Shown here piece by piece: positions 60,696 through 64,000 of a DNA stretch of 64,000 bases (the first letter of the stretch is position 1; every line of letters begins with the position of its first letter). Source of the stretch: KK5 sp034043675. Lineage in GTDB: Bacteria; Pseudomonadota; Gammaproteobacteria; Burkholderiales; Burkholderiaceae_C. Where the stretch lies: NCBI RefSeq assembly GCF_034043675.1, contig NZ_JAXCLA010000001.1, forward strand, positions 186,001 through 250,000, given 5' to 3'. The position numbers and the translations under genes are program-made. Below the pieces are notes generated by a model that was given only the letters and a program-made list of their open reading frames with translations, did not search any database and was not told the DNA's origin.

Positions 60696-61925
60696 CTAGA
60701 AATTGCCGAGGAACCAGTCTTTCGCCCGCCCGAACATTGTTTTCATCGACCCCGCCTGCTGCGCCGCCTTCAAACCCCGGGTACGGGAAAGCCGCGCCTC
60801 CTCCAACAAACCCATGACCGTCGCCGATCGCGGGTTTGAAACCATGTCGAACAGCGCCCCCGAATAGGTCGGAACGCCGCGCCGCACCGGCTTGAGGAAA
60901 ATGTCCTCCGCCAGTTCGACCATGCCCGGCATCACCGCCGAGCCGCCGGTCAGCACAATCCCCGACGAGAGCAGTTCCTCATACCCGCTCTCCCGGATCA
61001 CCTGCTGCACCAGAGAAAATATTTCCTCGACCCGCGGCTCGATCACGCCGGCCAGTGCCTGCTTCGAAAGCATCCGCGGCGCGCGGTCGCCCAGGCCCGG
61101 CACCTCGACCTGGTCCGCCGGGTCGGCCAGCAGCTGCTTGGCGACGCCGTGCTCGACCTTGATCTCCTCGGCGTCCTTGGTCGGCGTGCGCAGCGCCATC
61201 GCGATATCGCTGGTGATCAGGTCGCCAGCGATGGGAATCACGGCCGTGTGCCGGATCGAGCCGCCGGTGAAGATCGCCACGTCGGTGGTGCCGGCGCCCA
61301 CGTCGACCAGGGCCACGCCCAGGTCGCGCTCGTCCGAAGTGAGTGCCGCCTGACTTGAGGCGCTCGGATTCAGTACCAGCTGATCCACCTCCAGGCCGCA
61401 GCGGCGCACGCACTTGACGATGTTTTCCGCGGCACTTTGCGCGCCGGTCACGATATGAACCTTCACCTCCAGCCGGCCGCCGCTCATGCCGATCGGTTCT
61501 TTCACCTCGTGGCCGTCGATCACAAACTCCTGCGGCTCCACCAGCAAAAGCCGCTGGTCGTTCGGAATATTGATCGCCTTAGCAGTTTCGACGACCCGCG
61601 CCACGTCCACCGGCGTCACTTCCTTGTCACGCACGATGACCATGCCGGTCGAGTTCTGGCCGCGAATATGGCTGCCGGTGATCCCGGTATAGACGCGCGA
61701 GATCTTGCAGTCGGCCATCATCTCGGCCTCTTTCAAGGCCTGCTGGATCGACTGGACCGTCGCGTCGATATTGACGACGACCCCGCGCTTGAGTCCGTGC
61801 GAGGGGGCGACGCCCAGGCCGGCGATGCGCAATTCGCCATTACCCAGCACCTCGGCCACCACCGCCATGATCTTGGCGGTGCCGATATCCAAACCAACGA
61901 CCAAATCCTTGTATTCCTTGGCCAT
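60696..61925 (-). CDS. ftsA: Cell division protein FtsA
   Basis: The 409-residue actin-like ATPase has LVVGLDIGTAKIMAVVAEV (phosphate 1), the 1C domain around GVVVNIDATVQSIQQAL, DVGAGTTDVAIFTGGSIRHT (phosphate 2), GIVLTGGSAVMPGMVELAE (adenosine) and a C-terminal amphipathic membrane-targeting helix ending KDWFLGNF. It tethers FtsZ to the membrane. It starts 9 bp after ftsQ. Confidence 0.97.
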   Translation of the reverse strand: MAKEYKDLVVGLDIGTAKIMAVVAEVLGNGELRIAGLGVAPSHGLKRGVVVNIDATVQSIQQALKEAEMMADCKISRVYTGITGSHIRGQNSTGMVIVRDKEVTPVDVARVVETAKAINIPNDQRLLLVEPQEFVIDGHEVKEPIGMSGGRLEVKVHIVTGAQSAAENIVKCVRRCGLEVDQLVLNPSASSQAALTSDERDLGVALVDVGAGTTDVAIFTGGSIRHTAVIPIAGDLITSDIAMALRTPTKDAEEIKVEHGVAKQLLADPADQVEVPGLGDRAPRMLSKQALAGVIEPRVEEIFSLVQQVIRESGYEELLSSGIVLTGGSAVMPGMVELAEDIFLKPVRRGVPTYSGALFDMVSNPRSATVMGLLEEARLSRTRGLKAAQQAGSMKTMFGRAKDWFLGNF

Positions 61926-61934
61926 GCCCGTTCC

Positions 61935-62768
61935 TCAGTTTCTTTTCGATCCGGACTTCTTGTCCGGATTCGGTGTCGTCGATACGCCGGCGAGCCGGAC
62001 CGCATACCCGTCGGTGTGGCGCAGGTCGGCAGACAGCAGCGGCGCCTGATAGCGGCCGGTGACCTGCGTGATCGTGCGGACGAACTGCTCGAAGCGCGCC
62101 AGCACCTCCGCCTCGCTGCCCCGACCCAGTTCGATCACGGCGCCCTTCTCCAAAGTCATCCGCCAGGAGCCGCGGCCGGACAGATCGAGCCGGTCGATGC
62201 CGTCGTCCAGCGGCTTGACCCGGCTGCCCAGCAGTTGCCACATCCGCAGCATCTGGGCCGAGCTTCCCTCGGGGCCGGCCAAGGTCGGCAGGTCCTCGTC
62301 CTCGACATCGCCCAGGTTCGCCTGGAAGACCTCGCCGAAGCTGTTGACCAGTTGCCGGTCCGCGCTCGCCTCGCTGTCCGCGTCGGCGCCGTCGACCTTG
62401 GTCTCCCAGTAGGCCGCGGGCTGGTGCTCCTCCAGCTTCACCCGCAACTCGCTGGGCCAGACGCGCTGCACCATCGCATGCCGCACCCAGGGCACGGCCT
62501 CGAACACCTGCCGCCCCGCCTGCAGGTTCATGCTCAGGAAGGTGCCGGCCAGGTGCGGCAGCGCATTGGCGCGCAAGGTGGCCACGTTGTTGCGCTGCAC
62601 GTCGCCCTCGATCTGGATCTGCCGGATCGAGAACACCGGCAGCGCGGCCACCCAGCGCAGGCCGAAGCCCAGCCCGATCAGCACCAGCGCGAGCACGAGC
62701 AGCGCCGACACCGCATTCATCAGGCGGATGTCGGGCGGCAGCGATGCTGGCGGGCGGAGGGTGGGCAT
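61935..62768 (-). CDS. ftsQ: Cell division protein FtsQ
   Basis: The 277-residue bitopic protein has a short cytoplasmic N-terminus, one TM helix (about 17-40; NAVSALLVLALVLIGLGFGLRW), a POTRA domain (FSIRQIQIEGDVQRNNVATLRANALPHLAGTFLSMNL), WVRHAMVQRVWPSELRVKLEEHQPAAYW and a beta domain. It is typical of FtsQ in the divisome with FtsB/FtsL. It begins 10 bp after ddlB. The C-terminus is Lys-rich. Confidence 0.95.
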   Translation of the reverse strand: MPTLRPPASLPPDIRLMNAVSALLVLALVLIGLGFGLRWVAALPVFSIRQIQIEGDVQRNNVATLRANALPHLAGTFLSMNLQAGRQVFEAVPWVRHAMVQRVWPSELRVKLEEHQPAAYWETKVDGADADSEASADRQLVNSFGEVFQANLGDVEDEDLPTLAGPEGSSAQMLRMWQLLGSRVKPLDDGIDRLDLSGRGSWRMTLEKGAVIELGRGSEAEVLARFEQFVRTITQVTGRYQAPLLSADLRHTDGYAVRLAGVSTTPNPDKKSGSKRN

Positions 62769-62778
62769 GGCGAGCAGC

Positions 62779-63753
62779 TCAGTCCTTGGTGGAATCCAGA
62801 CGCGCTCGGCTCAGTAGCCAGAGGCACAGCTGTTCGTAGCTGATGCCCGCGGCCTTGGCCGACATCGGCACCAGCGAATGGGAGGTCATGCCCGGCGAGG
62901 TATTGATCTCCAGCAGGAAGGGCTTGTTGTCCGACTTGCGCAGCATCACGTCGGCGCGGCCCCAGCCGCGGCAGCCGAGCGCCTTGTACGAAGCCAGCGC
63001 CAGCGCGCGCACTTCCTGCTCCTGCTCGGGCGGCAGGGTGCCGATGTGATAGACCGTGCTGTCGGTGAAGTACTTGTTCTGGTAGTCGTACTTGCCGTCC
63101 ACCGCCTCGATGCGGATCACCGGCAGCGCCTCGGCCGCGTCGCCGTCGCCTAGGATCGGGCAGGTCAGCTCGAAGCCCTCGATGAACTCCTCGCACAGCA
63201 CCTCGGTGTCGAAGCGCGCGGCCAGCTCGACGGCCTCCTGCATCTGCGAGTAGCCCATCACCTTGCTCGCGCCGTGGCTGGATCCCTCGTGCGGCGGCTT
63301 GACGAAGACCGGCAGGCCCAGCTCGTCGGGCACCGTGATGACGCGATGGCGATCCAGCGCGTTCGAGGGCAGCGAGACCCAGCGCGGCGTCGGCAGGCCA
63401 TGGCTCAGCCAGACCCGCTTGGTCATGATCTTGTCCATCGCGATGCTGGACGCCATCACACCGGAGCCGGTGTAGGGAATGCCCATCATCTCCAGCGCAC
63501 CCTGCAAGGTGCCGTCCTCGCCGCCGCGGCCATGCATGGCGATGAAGCAGCGCTGGATGCCCAGGGTCTTCAGCTCGTGCAGTTCGCGCTCGGACGGGTC
63601 GAACGCGATCGCGTCGACGCCGAAACTCTGCAAGGCCTTCAGCACGCCCGGGCCCGACATCGTCAGCGAGACCTCGCGCTCGGCCGAGTTGCCGCCCATC
63701 AGCACGGCCACCTTGCCGAAGGCCTTGGGATCGATATTCAGATCCAGTTTCAT
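62779..63753 (-). CDS. ddlB: D-alanine--D-alanine ligase
   Basis: The 324-residue ATP-grasp enzyme has VAVLMGGNSAEREVSLTMSGPGVL near the N-terminus, FIAMHGRGGEDGTLQGALEMMGIPYTGSGVMASSIAMDK (the DDL signature), LPVFVKPPHEGSSHGASKV (ATP lysine), and LLEINTSPGMTSHSLVPMSAKAAG (Mg2+ and second D-Ala site). Peptidoglycan precursor synthesis. The start overlaps the murC stop by 4 bp (ATGA). Confidence 0.97.
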   Translation of the reverse strand: MKLDLNIDPKAFGKVAVLMGGNSAEREVSLTMSGPGVLKALQSFGVDAIAFDPSERELHELKTLGIQRCFIAMHGRGGEDGTLQGALEMMGIPYTGSGVMASSIAMDKIMTKRVWLSHGLPTPRWVSLPSNALDRHRVITVPDELGLPVFVKPPHEGSSHGASKVMGYSQMQEAVELAARFDTEVLCEEFIEGFELTCPILGDGDAAEALPVIRIEAVDGKYDYQNKYFTDSTVYHIGTLPPEQEQEVRALALASYKALGCRGWGRADVMLRKSDNKPFLLEINTSPGMTSHSLVPMSAKAAGISYEQLCLWLLSRARLDSTKD

Positions 63754-64000
63754 TTCAGCAGTTCCACGGTTTGCGAGGGCACCGCGCCGATCGAGCCGGC
63801 ACCCATCACGATCACCACATCGCCGGCCTTCGCTTCGTGGGCGATGGCCTGCGGCAAATCCTTCACGTCGGCCACGAAGACCGGCGCCCGCACCAGCGCT
63901 GCGGCCAATGCACGGCCGTCGGCCTGCGCGATCGGGGCCTCGCCGGCGGCGTAGACCTCGGTCAGCAGCGTGTGGTCCGCACCAGCGATCACCTGGACGA
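63750..64000 (-). CDS. murC: UDP-N-acetylmuramate--L-alanine ligase, C-terminal part (partial)
   Basis: Only the last 80-odd residues are in the window; the gene continues past the right edge. Reading: VYAAGEAPIAQADGRALAAAL and DVVIVMGAGSIGAVP, which match the C-terminal domain of MurC ligases. The position directly before ddlB in the dcw order murC-ddlB-ftsQ agrees. Confidence 0.92.
   Translation of the reverse strand, partial: VQVIAGADHTLLTEVYAAGEAPIAQADGRALAAALVRAPVFVADVKDLPQAIAHEAKAGDVVIVMGAGSIGAVPSQTVELLK

Overview
This window is about 64 kb of high-GC chromosome, almost fully coding, with gaps that never reach 300 bp. Gene content and order point to a betaproteobacterium of the order Burkholderiales, probably a Roseateles/Rubrivivax/Leptothrix-type lineage. 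This rests on the his-hinT-tatABC tail, argB-HAD-slmA, dusB-fis-purH, the murC-ddlB-ftsQAZ-lpxC cluster, DUF1631 and DUF4148 proteins, a Bug/TctC receptor and a PEP-CTERM protein. The placement is an inference from gene content; no rRNA or tRNA is present.

Layout. 1-10.9 kb: the start of petA, divergent mscL, a DUF1631 protein, pdxA with a Nif3-like gene, a DegS-type protease, then a long minus-strand block (slmA, DUF815 ATPase, Nudix, hisI, hisE, hinT, tatA, tatB, tatC). 11-15 kb: an orphan LuxR-type response regulator, a HAD nucleotidase, argB, a CDF metal transporter and dtd. A 271-bp inverted-repeat element follows dtd and supplies the stop codons of both flanking genes. 15-25 kb: a Bug receptor, a rhodanese-like protein and a tightly packed eight-gene operon. 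That operon pairs a complete branched-chain-type (Liv) ABC importer with two AMP-forming acyl-CoA ligases. 25-30 kb: an accessory patch with an Xre/RES toxin-antitoxin pair split by a string of hairpins, a Crp-type regulator, a GNAT enzyme and a GAF-EAL protein. 29.6-34.9 kb: the SOS mutasome imuA-imuB-dnaE2 behind a textbook LexA box.

35-48 kb: a small periplasmic binding protein, a GT-B glycosyltransferase, a ClC channel, a PEP-CTERM protein, an M32 carboxypeptidase and a YqaA membrane protein. Then comes dusB-fis-purH with a PlsC-like/CdsA-like pair and ruvC, a LysE exporter, aquaporin Z and a DUF4148 protein. 48-56 kb: a two-subunit ABC exporter, a 7TM GGDEF-EAL protein and a FeeM-like acyltransferase. 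56-64 kb (minus strand): the end of the dcw cluster (murC, ddlB, ftsQ, ftsA, ftsZ), a NarL-class sensor kinase, lpxC and a tiny membrane protein.

Most of the window is housekeeping. The parts most worth a second look are: the inverted-repeat element after dtd; the split RES/Xre module; the orphan response regulator beside slmA and the orphan kinase of matching class beside ftsZ; the ligase-importer operon; and the degenerate CdsA paralogue paired with a PlsC-like enzyme.
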